Shown one piece after another: positions 29,726-38,766 of a DNA stretch of 64,000 nucleotides (position 1 is the first letter of the stretch; the number at the start of each line of letters is the position of its first letter). The notes below the pieces were generated by a model, which ran no database searches, was not told the DNA's origin, and saw nothing but the letters and a program-made list of their open reading frames with translations. The stretch covers positions 1-64,000 of the forward strand of contig NZ_JAILMR010000124.1 in assembly GCF_024692365.1 (NCBI RefSeq), given 5' to 3'. A program made the position numbers and the translations under genes. Origin of the DNA: Ruminococcus sp. Lineage in GTDB: Bacteria > Bacillota > Clostridia > Oscillospirales > Ruminococcaceae.

Positions 29726-30604
29726 ATGAATAACGATCAGCGGGAAAAGGCAAAGAAATACGGTATCTATGCAGTGCTGGCAGCAGCACTGCTGATATCT
29801 GCTGCCGTTTCCGCAGTGATCGATAAAAATGATAACAAGAGAGTCGTCATTTACTCCACTTCGAGTGCAGAAAATTCAGCCGAACAAAACGACAGCAGTA
29901 AGGCGAAATCGGAGAAGACCAAGAAAGTCACGACCCAAAAGACTTCAAAAGTGACCGAAGCCAAAACGACCAAACAAACTACTTCCAAAACCTCAAAGAC
30001 CACTAAGGTCAAAACTTCAAAAACAGCAAAGACATCCAAAGAAGCATCGGAGGTAAACTTCCCTATCGACATCAACCTTGTTACCTACGATGAACTTCTC
30101 GCCATCAACGGCATAGGCGAGGGCACGGCTAGGGCGATACTTGATCTGAGAGACAGGGTCGGCGTGATAACATACATGGAAATGCTTCTTGAAATTTCAG
30201 GGATAGGCGAAAACAAACTGACTATGCTTTCCGAGTATCTTTATGTTGACGATGCAGACTATTCTCCGCCACCCGATACCGCCACCGAAATACATACCAC
30301 TGTTCCTACCAACACATACCAACCGATACCAAACGATACCAAACCATACGAAGAGATACCAACTGATACGACTTTCACCGAAACAGTACCGCCTGTATAC
30401 GAACGCAAGCCTGTGAACATAAACGAAGCAGATGTATACCAACTGATGGAGTGTCTGCTGATAGATGAAGAACTTGCTCAAAGTATTCTTGAAATACGCG
30501 AACAGCTTGGCGGAAAATACGAAAACGCTCTTCAGCTATTATATGTCAAAGGCATCAGCAAAGATATGCTTTCGGAATTAAAAGAATACGTACTGCTTGA
30601 ATAA
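29726..30604 (+). CDS. Membrane-anchored protein with two helix-hairpin-helix (ComEA-like) domains
   Basis: INLVTYDELLAINGIGEGTARAILDLRD and VNINEADVYQLMECLLIDEELAQSILEIREQLG; Lys/Thr-rich linker. Confidence 0.75.
   Translation: MNNDQREKAKKYGIYAVLAAALLISAAVSAVIDKNDNKRVVIYSTSSAENSAEQNDSSKAKSEKTKKVTTQKTSKVTEAKTTKQTTSKTSKTTKVKTSKTAKTSKEASEVNFPIDINLVTYDELLAINGIGEGTARAILDLRDRVGVITYMEMLLEISGIGENKLTMLSEYLYVDDADYSPPPDTATEIHTTVPTNTYQPIPNDTKPYEEIPTDTTFTETVPPVYERKPVNINEADVYQLMECLLIDEELAQSILEIREQLGGKYENALQLLYVKGISKDMLSELKEYVLLE
30306..30390 (+). repeat. In-gene decamer array (ATAC[C/G]AANNN)
   Basis: ATACC/ATACG cores at 30316, 30326, 30336, 30346, 30356, 30366 exactly 10 bp apart, with weaker units either side. 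Confidence 0.85.
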
Positions 30605-30608
30605 AACG

Positions 30609-30646
30609 AATGACCCGCGGATACAGCTTATCCGCGGGTCATTTTT
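30609..30646. terminator. Intrinsic terminator
   Basis: ATGACCCGCGGATA...TATCCGCGGGTCATTTTT. Confidence 0.85.
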
Positions 30647-30654
30647 GATATAAA

Positions 30655-30682
30655 AAACGTTCCCGTTTTTTGCGGGAACGTC
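30655..30682. terminator. Second adjacent hairpin (terminator for the minus-strand gene)
   Basis: AACGTTCCCG...CGGGAACGT. Confidence 0.65.
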
Positions 30683-30692
30683 AGTATTCATA

Positions 30693-31577
30693 TTAACCCC
30701 AGTAGGTTCTCCAGATGGAGAAATAACCCCACGGTATCTTGAAAGAGTAAGCTATCTTGTTGCTGCTGGAGTAGTAGCTTGTGTTGCACCAGTAGTAAAC
30801 GCTGTTATCGTTCTTTATGCCCTTGTAGGAAGCAGTTCCGTAAACAGCGCCCCATACAGCTACTTTGCACTTGTCAGCTACGTTGCGGTATGCACAGCCA
30901 TCTCTTGTAAGACCGTAATCCGACATAAATCCGCCACTCTGATAAATGATGGACTGGATATTACTGTAATTCTTGTAGAAAGGAGTCCACAGAGGGTCGT
31001 TGCAGTACTTAGCCGAAACATAACGGTTAACTACACAGTCAGAAACATAGACGATAGGCTTATCCCACATACTGTCGTTTATTCTGCCGACCTCGTGATA
31101 AACTATACGGCACATAGCTTCCCAGCCTGCCTTGTCATAATTCATACGTGCAGTGCGGATAGTCTGCACAGGAGAGAAAGAGGAGTAAACATTTCCCGAA
31201 TATACCGCTCTTACCTTGAACTTGTACTCGGTACCGCGGGAAAGCTTTTTAACAGACACAACGTTGTTAGTGGTCGTGCAGTATCTTGTCCAGCTCTTGT
31301 AATTTCCGCCCTTGACATAAACCTGATATCTGTTGACACCCTTGGTCTTGCCCCAGTGGAGAGTTATGGTATCTATCTGCTTGTTGTACGGATGAGTGTA
31401 GGTGGACTCATAAGTCTTTTCAGCTGCAAACTTTGGTACAGCAACCTTTGCCGAGGACGAAGCCGAAGCTTTGATGCCCGACATATCCGTCATAACGAAG
31501 ACGATAGCAAGCGTCATCACGATAACTGCGATTTTCTTCAAATTCACCATGAACCTGTTTCTGTTAATATTACTCAT
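30693..31577 (-). CDS. Secreted cell-wall hydrolase (SleB/Hydrolase_2-like) with FnIII domain
   Basis: N-terminal signal anchor; FnIII KGVNRYQVYVKGGNYKSWTRYC; MCRIVYHEVGRI...VVNRYVSAKYCN...TRDGCAYRNVADKCKVAVWGAVYG. Confidence 0.75.
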   Translation of the reverse strand: MSNINRNRFMVNLKKIAVIVMTLAIVFVMTDMSGIKASASSSAKVAVPKFAAEKTYESTYTHPYNKQIDTITLHWGKTKGVNRYQVYVKGGNYKSWTRYCTTTNNVVSVKKLSRGTEYKFKVRAVYSGNVYSSFSPVQTIRTARMNYDKAGWEAMCRIVYHEVGRINDSMWDKPIVYVSDCVVNRYVSAKYCNDPLWTPFYKNYSNIQSIIYQSGGFMSDYGLTRDGCAYRNVADKCKVAVWGAVYGTASYKGIKNDNSVYYWCNTSYYSSSNKIAYSFKIPWGYFSIWRTYWG

Positions 31578-31996
31578 TTCCAAATCTGACACGGCTTACC
31601 GTCGGTTTATCTTTGTACCGTCGGAAAACCTGCCGTTTCACACCCTTTCGTTATTTTAGATCAGTCTGCGTTGTCTCCGAAGAAAAAACCAAAAATTGGG
31701 ACTATCTGAAATATCTGATTTTCTGTAACGATTTGTAACCGTAAATACCGCGTTTTTACACCAAAAATTACGATTCGATTACAAACAACGCACCTAGTGT
31801 AACACATCGACTTTGATTTGTCAAGCAAATGACAAAAAATACGGTTATTTTACACAATAATATTCTAATTAACAGTGATTAATTTAGTTGGGTTTGCATA
31901 GTATAATACAGCGCATCAAGATTTAGTATCGCAGACCACAAAAAACATCAACAGATAGTGACCCAAAATGGTCACAAGAGAAAGAGGTGCAAAGAA

Positions 31997-32914
31997 ATGA
32001 CAAAATACCTACCCGAGGGAAAGACGTATGGTTCCCCCGAAAACAGGTTTTATCTTCAGAGTGCTGAAAACATGGCTGAGGCAATGGCTAAAGGCATCAT
32101 ACTGGAGGGACACGCAGTTATGTGTACCGCAGAACACGACCTGATAGTCGAACTGCCTTTCGGAAAAGGCGTTATCCCCCGCGCAGAGGGCGCAATCGGA
32201 ATAGCCGAGGGAACCACAAGAGACATCGCCCTGCTTTCGCGGGTGAACAAGACCGTCTGCTTTAAAGTCACCGATATCGTGACAGATGAAAATGGCGTTA
32301 CAGCGATACTCTCCAGGAGGGCGGCACAGGAAGAATGTCAGGAAAGATACATATCGAAACTTCAATGCGGTGACGTTATCCCCGCAAAAGTCACACATCT
32401 CGAACCCTTCGGGGCTTTTGTGGACATCGGCTGCGGGTTGCCTTCACTGATACCGATAGACGCTATCTCCGTGTCGCGGATATCCCATCCCAACGACAGA
32501 TTTTTCAACGGGCAGGATATTTACGCCGCTGTAAAGAACATCTCGGGTGACAGGATATGCCTGACTCACAAAGAACTCCTCGGCACATGGCAGCAGAATG
32601 CCTCGCTGTTTTCGGCAGGAGAAACCGTAGGCGGAGTTATCCGTTCGGTAGAAAGCTACGGCATTTTCATCGAACTTGCGCCGAACCTTGCGGGACTTGC
32701 CGAACCCAAAGAGGGAGTGACAGCAGGTCAGGCGGCAAGCGTGTATATCAAAGCCCTGATACCCGAAAAAATGAAAGTAAAATTAATCATCGTAGACATG
32801 TTTGAAAGCCTGTGTTTTCCAAATAAAATTAATTACTTCATTAACTCGGGCAGGTTGGAAAGATGGGAATATTCAACTAAGGAAAGCAGCAAAACAATGA
32901 TTTCGATTTTCTGA
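31997..32914 (+). CDS. S1 RNA-binding domain protein
   Basis: GDVIPAKVTHLEPFGAFVDIGCGLPSLIPIDAISVSRISHPNDRFFNGQDIYAAVKNI, plus second S1-like repeat. Confidence 0.82.
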   Translation: MTKYLPEGKTYGSPENRFYLQSAENMAEAMAKGIILEGHAVMCTAEHDLIVELPFGKGVIPRAEGAIGIAEGTTRDIALLSRVNKTVCFKVTDIVTDENGVTAILSRRAAQEECQERYISKLQCGDVIPAKVTHLEPFGAFVDIGCGLPSLIPIDAISVSRISHPNDRFFNGQDIYAAVKNISGDRICLTHKELLGTWQQNASLFSAGETVGGVIRSVESYGIFIELAPNLAGLAEPKEGVTAGQAASVYIKALIPEKMKVKLIIVDMFESLCFPNKINYFINSGRLERWEYSTKESSKTMISIF

Positions 32915-32922
32915 ACAATAAA

Positions 32923-32959
32923 AACAATGCGGAGAAAACTCAGCTTTCTCCGCATTGTT
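32923..32959. terminator. Bidirectional intrinsic terminator
   Basis: AACAATGCGGAGAAA...TTTCTCCGCATTGTT. Confidence 0.8.
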
Positions 32960-32963
32960 TATG

Positions 32964-34085
32964 TCAGTTATTTTGCTTGATACGCTCTATGATGCCCATT
33001 TCACCCTTGGCGTCCCCGAGATTGTGGGCAGTTCTCGCCATCTCAACTGCCAAGTTATATTCCTTGTCAGCATTCATTTTATCCTGCTTATATATATAAT
33101 AGTATGCGTACATCAATCTGTGTCGGCACAGCACAAACTTACCCGACTGCTGTATGTATTTTTGCAGTTCATCATCATAAAGTTCGTCGATGACCTCCGC
33201 AGGTTCACCTGTCATTATATCGCAGAAAAGAAGATCGCATTTGCACTCCTTTACGAATATATCAACAAGGTCATCTCTTTCAAGAAACGCCTTGTACTTG
33301 GCTTTTGCGGCTTCGTAGTTTCCTTTTTCGATATCTACCGCAGCCCTAAGCAGCAGAATATTCAATGCACTTAATGAGTGCTGATCTTCGCTTACTGTAA
33401 ACAGTTCTTCTGGCATACTGTCAAGGGTTTTACCTTGCGCTTGTTCACCATTGACAATGAGAACATTCAGCATAGCACGCCTTGCGTTGATGTCACGGAA
33501 ACAATCTAAAATATTTGAGCCGTCATTAGCCAGCCCGAATTTTTTCAGCGGCAGAAAATTCATTACGCCCAGGAACAAATAAATGAACACACCTACTCCG
33601 CAGTATAAAGCAAGGTATTTACTTGACGTATTCAGATAGACTAAACCAAGCAAAGCGGCGGATACGAAATTGAATAATACTCCGCCGAAGTTATACCAAA
33701 AGTAGGGTATGTCCTCATCTTTTTCTACCAGTTCATGTGTCATTAAACACTGACCCGCTGTTCCTGCTACGGCAAATCTCTTAACTGAAAATTTACCTTC
33801 CTGTTTTACCAAAATATACGAACCGATACGAAACGATACGAACTTATAACCGGTTAATAAACCCATTACCAAATGACCCGATTCGTGAATAATGATGCCG
33901 AGAAAATACGAAACGCCGAGAGAAACAAGCATGATGACTATCTCCAGAAGCTTTTTCACGTTGAACGAACCACGTCCCGATAAGCCTATACTTTTAGTCA
34001 GCATAAACCCTGCAAATGCACCGACTATACCACCCACGACCATCATAATCATCTTACCGTCGTTGCTTTTCTTCTTATTTGCCAT
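32964..34085 (-). CDS. Site-2 protease-like (M50) membrane metalloprotease
   Basis: FLGIIIHESGHLVMGLLTGYKF and multiple TMs. Confidence 0.75.
   Translation of the reverse strand: MANKKKSNDGKMIMMVVGGIVGAFAGFMLTKSIGLSGRGSFNVKKLLEIVIMLVSLGVSYFLGIIIHESGHLVMGLLTGYKFVSFRIGSYILVKQEGKFSVKRFAVAGTAGQCLMTHELVEKDEDIPYFWYNFGGVLFNFVSAALLGLVYLNTSSKYLALYCGVGVFIYLFLGVMNFLPLKKFGLANDGSNILDCFRDINARRAMLNVLIVNGEQAQGKTLDSMPEELFTVSEDQHSLSALNILLLRAAVDIEKGNYEAAKAKYKAFLERDDLVDIFVKECKCDLLFCDIMTGEPAEVIDELYDDELQKYIQQSGKFVLCRHRLMYAYYYIYKQDKMNADKEYNLAVEMARTAHNLGDAKGEMGIIERIKQNN
33806..33855. repeat. In-gene decamer array (ATACGAANNN)
   Basis: ATACG at 33816, 33826, 33836 with flanking TTACC and ATAAC units in the same 10-bp register. 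Confidence 0.75.
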
Positions 34086-35358
34086 TCCTGTCTCCTTTTA
34101 TCTTAGACCAGTAAGCCTTAGCCGCCTGCTCCGTTTTATTTTCACCGTACTCATAGTAAACACGGTCTTTCAGCGCATCGGGAAGATACTGCTGCTTCAC
34201 CCAATGTTCGGGATAATCATGGGGATAGAGATAGTGCTGACCCTTGACCTTTGCTTCTGCGCCGTCAAAATGCTTGTTCTGCAAATGACGTGGAAAGCCC
34301 AGAGGACCGCTGTTCTTGACATCTTCAAGAGCGGTATTGATAGCCATATAAGCACTGTTGGATTTTGGCGAAGTCGCAAGCATTATGACAGCCTCAGCAA
34401 GAGGAATACGCGCCTCGGGCAGACCAAGCTGCAAAGCTGAATCAACGCAGGATTTCGTGATAACAGCCGCCATCGGATAAGCAAGACCAACGTCCTCGCT
34501 GGCTATGACAAGCAGTCTGCGGCAGAGGGATATGATGTCACCCGCTTCGATAAGTCGGGCGGCGTAATGTATCGCGGCATTCTCATCAGAACCCCGTATA
34601 GATTTTTGCAACGCCGAAAGAATATCATAATGCTCGTCGCCTTCCCTGTCGTAACGCATATTGCTGCGCTGAGTGAGTTCACGGACAGTATCCATTTTAA
34701 CCAGAAGTTCGCCCTTTGAACCGTTCTCCGCCGAAAGCACACAAAGCTCCACCGTATTGATGGACTTTCTAACATCGCCGCCGCACCCACGGGCGATATG
34801 CTCAATAACGCCGTCTTCAAGAATGACCTCGGTGCCAATATCCTGCGCCATAAGGTCAAAAGCTCGCTTTATGGCAGGGCTTATCTGTTCGGGCGTAACA
34901 GGCTTGAACTCAAAAACGGTGGAACGGCTGATGATAGCATTGTAAACATAGAAATATGGATTTTCGGTAGTTGAAGATATCAGCGTGATCTTGCCGTTCT
35001 CAATGTATTCAAGCAGAGACTGCTGCTGCTTTTTGTTCAGGTACTGTATCTCATCGAGGTACAGCAGTATCCCGTTCATGCCGCCGATCATCTCGGTCTC
35101 AGCGATTATCTGCTTGATATCCGCCACAGATGCAGAAGTTCCGTTGAGCTTGTACATGGTCATATTGGCGTTTTCTGCGATAAACCTAGCTATCGTGGTC
35201 TTGCCGACGCCCGAAGGTCCGTAGAATATCAGATTGGGTATAGTGCCGTTCTCGATTATGCGCCTTAAAGGCTTGCCCTCACCCATAAGATGGGACTGAC
35301 CAACTATCTCATCGAGGGACTTGGGTCTTATCCGTTCCGCGAGTGGTATGCTCATCAT
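34075..35358 (-). CDS. rarA: Replication-associated recombination protein A (MgsA/RarA AAA+ ATPase)
   Basis: PLAERIRPKSLDEIVGQSHLMGEGKPLRRIIENG, FYGPSGVGKTTIARFIA, LYLDEIQYLNKKQQQSLL. Confidence 0.93.
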   Translation of the reverse strand: MMSIPLAERIRPKSLDEIVGQSHLMGEGKPLRRIIENGTIPNLIFYGPSGVGKTTIARFIAENANMTMYKLNGTSASVADIKQIIAETEMIGGMNGILLYLDEIQYLNKKQQQSLLEYIENGKITLISSTTENPYFYVYNAIISRSTVFEFKPVTPEQISPAIKRAFDLMAQDIGTEVILEDGVIEHIARGCGGDVRKSINTVELCVLSAENGSKGELLVKMDTVRELTQRSNMRYDREGDEHYDILSALQKSIRGSDENAAIHYAARLIEAGDIISLCRRLLVIASEDVGLAYPMAAVITKSCVDSALQLGLPEARIPLAEAVIMLATSPKSNSAYMAINTALEDVKNSGPLGFPRHLQNKHFDGAEAKVKGQHYLYPHDYPEHWVKQQYLPDALKDRVYYEYGENKTEQAAKAYWSKIKGDRNGK

Positions 35359-35366
35359 TCATTCTC

Positions 35367-35657
35367 CTAATCAAAAACGTTCTGTATATCGGGCAGTTTC
35401 AGTTCATAGGCGCGGCTGTTTATCTTTTTCAGCAGATAATTCCTCGCCACCATGACAGCAGGCTGATACTTTGTATTCTCCATGCCTATATTAATATGGT
35501 ATATTATGAACTGACCCGAAGAAATTTTCATGACGATATGGTTCTGACCTTCAAAGGTACCTTGAAGAATAGAATTTGATTTTACGAAATGCCAAAGCTC
35601 GTTATAGGTCAGTTCAGTGACCTCATCTTCAAGGAACTGCCTTATCAGCTCTTCCAT
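35367..35657 (-). CDS. Hypothetical protein
   Basis: MEELIRQFLEDEVTELTYNELWHFVKSNS; SD-like AGGAGG region upstream. Confidence 0.55.
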   Translation of the reverse strand: MEELIRQFLEDEVTELTYNELWHFVKSNSILQGTFEGQNHIVMKISSGQFIIYHINIGMENTKYQPAVMVARNYLLKKINSRAYELKLPDIQNVFD

Positions 35658-35825
35658 TTTAAGACCTCCCCGCATTATTTAGAAATAGGCGGACGATATT
35701 GGTTTGAGAAGTCCGCTGAGAATTATTATAACACATTAGGGAATGAAATGCAATATTCTGAAATATGATTATCGGGGTGGGTATACTATTATAATAAGGG
35801 GGTGAATAGCAGACTTTTGATAGTA

Positions 35826-36083
35826 TGCCAAGGAGGAGAGCTTTGGGTCAAGCCTTTCGCGAAAGGCTTGCGGAGAGCTCGAGAGGCAGAGCCTCTCGGT
35901 CAAGGTGCAATGGCGACGTGGCAACTGTGCTGTCAATAGAACTGCAAACTTCCGATACCAAAATTGCGCGGGTAATACCAAAAAGTACGAGCGTGTACCA
36001 AAGTATACCACCGTATCTTTTGGTATGCGTAAATAATGCCCGCGCATGAAATCGGACAGCGATAGCGAATCCGATTTCTCGAC
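35826..36083 (-). repeat. Composite repetitive element, copy 1
   Basis: Read on the minus strand: GTCGAG-hairpin-ATGCGCGGGCATTA-decamers-ATTACCCGCGCAATTTT-CACGTCGCCATTGCACCTTGACCGAGAGGCTCTGCCTCTC-GAGCTCTCCGCAAGCCTTTCGCGAAAGGCTTGACCCAAAGCTC-CTCCTTGGCA. Confidence 0.85.
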
Positions 36084-36210
36084 ACGAACGAAGAGAGGGG
36101 CGACATTACCGCAGTACGTAAAAAACTACAAACATCTGAATAACGAACTGCTTGATTAACGTGTTCTTATCAAAGGAACTGCGGTGGACAGGTCGCCCCT
36201 CGTTCCTCGG

Positions 36211-36471
36211 GTCGAGCCGTCAAAAACGCTTCGCTGTTTGACGGCGTGCGCGGGTAATACTCACGCATACCAAATTGTACGGTCGTATGCGTTGGTACAC
36301 GCTCGTATCGTTTGGTATTACCCGCGCATTTTTTGACAAGGACATCGCTTTGCTGTTAGATTTTTTCTTTGTTTCCACTTCACCTTTGAGCCTTGACCGA
36401 GAGGCTCTGCCTCTCGTGCTCTCCGCAAGCTTTTCGCGAAAAGCTTGACCAAAAGCTCATCTCCTTGGCAT
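36211..36471 (+). repeat. Composite repetitive element, copy 2
   Basis: Same module order on the plus strand, head-to-head with copy 1. Confidence 0.85.
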
Positions 36472-36501
36472 AACTTTCGACTTCTTGCTGTTTTCTCGCT
36501 G

Positions 36502-36530
36502 TTGACACAATAACCAAAATGTGCTATAAT
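36502..36530 (+). promoter_or_regulatory. Promoter TTGACA-N17-TATAAT for gltX
   Basis: Consensus hexamers with 17-nt spacing. Confidence 0.75.
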
Positions 36531-36598
36531 ATTATAGTATATTTTATCCCGCTGTCCCTGTGCGGATATCGGGTATTTCTTAAAAAGGATCTGATAAC

Positions 36599-38257
36599 AT
36601 GGATAATTTCGCATTGGCTAATCTGCTGTTTCCCGACGTAACTGCTTCCCCCGAGGATATGGAGGCTAAGTACCCCCAGAGAAATCTCCCTGAGGGCGCT
36701 TTCGTCACAAGAATAGGACCCTCACCCACAGGTTTCGTTCACCTGGGCAATCTCTATAACGCTATTATTGCTGAGAGAATAGCTCACCAGTCGGGCGGCG
36801 TTTTCTATCTCAGAATTGAGGACACCGACAACAAGCGTGAGGTCGAGGGTGCAGTTGAAACTCTTATCAACGCTATGGAATACTTCGGCGTTCACTTTGA
36901 CGAGGGTGCTACCGCTGAGGGTGACAACGGCGCTTACGGTCCTTACCGACAGCGTCAGCGTGCGGGCATTTACCATGTTTTTGCTAAAAAGCTGGTGGAG
37001 CAGGGCAAGGCTTATCCCTGTTTCCTGACCGAAGAAGAGATACAGGCTATCCGCGATGAGCAGATGGCTAACAAGGCAGACCCCGGCATCTACGGCAAGT
37101 ACGCCGAAAAGAGCAGAAGTCTGACGCTTGATGATATCAAGGCTAACATCGATGAAGGCAAGCCCTGGGTGCTCAGATACAAGGGCGAGATGAACAACGA
37201 GAGAATAGTAGTTAAGGACGCTATCCGCGGCGAGATAGAGATGCCCCGCAATTTCGCAGATTTCGTACTGCTGAAGAGTGACGGCATACCCACTTACCAC
37301 TTCGCACACGTGGTTGACGACCATCTTATGCGTTCGACCCACGTTATCCGCGGCGAGGAATGGATAAGTTCTCTGCCCATGCACGTTGAGCTGTTCGGTC
37401 AGCTTGGCTGGGAACAGCCCATCTACTGCCACACAGCAACTCTGATGAAGATAGATGTTTCCGAGGAAGACCCCGAGAAGCAGATAAAGAGAAAGCTCTC
37501 CAAGAGAAAAGACCCCGAGCTGGCTCTGGCTTACTATCAGCAGGAGGGTATCTCAAACGACGTTGTCTGGGAGTTCCTGCTGACTCTGCTGAACTCAAAC
37601 TACGAGGAATGGCGTGCGGCTAATCCCGATGCTTCGTATATGGACTTCCCTTACAGCATCGAGAAGATGTCAATTTCAGGTGCACTTGTTGATATGGACA
37701 AGCTTCGCGATATCGCAAAGGACACCATCGCACGTATGGACGCCGAAACAGTTTACAGCAACTGGCTGGCATGGTGCGAGGAATACAACAAGGATTTCGC
37801 CGAACTGCTGAAAAAGTACCGCGACAGAACTATCGCTGCGCTGAACGTTGGCAAGAACGGAAAGAAGCCCCGTAAGGATATCGAGACATGGAAACAGGCT
37901 TGTGATTTCATGAGCTTCTACTATGATGAAACTTTCAAGGGCGAGGACGATATGGCTGAACAGGCTGACGAAGAATCCCGCAAGGCATTCTTTGAGAAGT
38001 ATCTTGCAAGCTACGACCACGCTGATGACAGTTCCGCATGGTTCGATAAGGTTAAGGCTATCACCGAGGAACTTGGTTTTGCCGTTAAGCCCAAGGATTA
38101 CAAGAAAGAGCCCGAAAAGTTCAAGGGCAGCATCGTGCATATCACAAATATGCTGCGTATCGCGCTGACAGGCAGGGCTAATGCTCCCGATATACACGAG
38201 GTAAGCCATGTTCTGGGCGAGGAAATTGTAAGGGCTAGACTTTCTAAGTGGGCATAA
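36599..38257 (+). CDS. gltX: Glutamate--tRNA ligase
   Basis: TRIGPSPTGFVHLGNLYNA, FYLRIEDTDNKREVEG, KRKLSKRKDPE. Confidence 0.92.
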   Translation: MDNFALANLLFPDVTASPEDMEAKYPQRNLPEGAFVTRIGPSPTGFVHLGNLYNAIIAERIAHQSGGVFYLRIEDTDNKREVEGAVETLINAMEYFGVHFDEGATAEGDNGAYGPYRQRQRAGIYHVFAKKLVEQGKAYPCFLTEEEIQAIRDEQMANKADPGIYGKYAEKSRSLTLDDIKANIDEGKPWVLRYKGEMNNERIVVKDAIRGEIEMPRNFADFVLLKSDGIPTYHFAHVVDDHLMRSTHVIRGEEWISSLPMHVELFGQLGWEQPIYCHTATLMKIDVSEEDPEKQIKRKLSKRKDPELALAYYQQEGISNDVVWEFLLTLLNSNYEEWRAANPDASYMDFPYSIEKMSISGALVDMDKLRDIAKDTIARMDAETVYSNWLAWCEEYNKDFAELLKKYRDRTIAALNVGKNGKKPRKDIETWKQACDFMSFYYDETFKGEDDMAEQADEESRKAFFEKYLASYDHADDSSAWFDKVKAITEELGFAVKPKDYKKEPEKFKGSIVHITNMLRIALTGRANAPDIHEVSHVLGEEIVRARLSKWA

Positions 38258-38258
38258 A

Positions 38259-38696
38259 ATGCTGACTTTCTTATTTGACAGTCCTGTGTTTCGTTCGCCG
38301 TCAACAGAGGAAAACATATTTCTTGCTGTGGCGGCTAAAACGGAATTTTCAAGCAAGGAAGACTTCTGCAAAGCGGCTATCGACAATAATCTTCAAAAAG
38401 AAATAGATCAATTGATGAGAGTGACAAAGTCCGACCCTAACCCCGATCAGATCCATTCTTACGAAAACTGGACTGAGGAATTCAAGGCTGAACTGTATTT
38501 CAAGCCGATCTCACCCGATGATGAAGCGGCAAAAGCTCTCGAAAATTTCTATTACATGAACCCCACAAACATCGTTATCGAACACGGTGCTATTAAAGAA
38601 CTGTATGAGATATATCCCTCCGACTGGGACTGTGTTTATCTGTTCTTTGAAGCAGATGGTATGTATTTCTTCTACCACTGGTCAACCACAGCATAA
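38259..38696 (+). CDS. Hypothetical protein (paralogue of 39931 ORF)
   Basis: C-terminus VYLFFEADGMYFFYHWSTTA resembles FYIFECGEMYVFYNWNTTC of the 39931 ORF. Confidence 0.65.
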   Translation: MLTFLFDSPVFRSPSTEENIFLAVAAKTEFSSKEDFCKAAIDNNLQKEIDQLMRVTKSDPNPDQIHSYENWTEEFKAELYFKPISPDDEAAKALENFYYMNPTNIVIEHGAIKELYEIYPSDWDCVYLFFEADGMYFFYHWSTTA

Positions 38697-38697
38697 G

Positions 38698-38766
38698 TGG
38701 TATAATTTCGTATAGGTTCATATAAGTTCGTATATGTTGGTATAAGGTGGTATACTATGGCATACG
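38698..38766 (+). repeat. Intergenic decamer array (T[G/C]GTATNNN)
   Basis: TGG/TCG/TCA at 38698, 38708, 38718, 38728, 38738, 38748, 38758; the last units overlap the next start codon. Confidence 0.85.

Noticed and set aside
31590-31960. ydaO (c-di-AMP) or c-di-GMP riboswitch upstream of the cell-wall hydrolase
   Set aside because: Family association prompted a look, but none of the conserved motifs could be found in the ~370 bp AT-rich leader.
35769-36049. Overlapping ORFs across the gltX island
   Set aside because: They read through palindromic repeats on both strands; the same peptide fragments (QAFRERLDPKLSS) recur wherever the REP module occurs, so they are repeat-derived.
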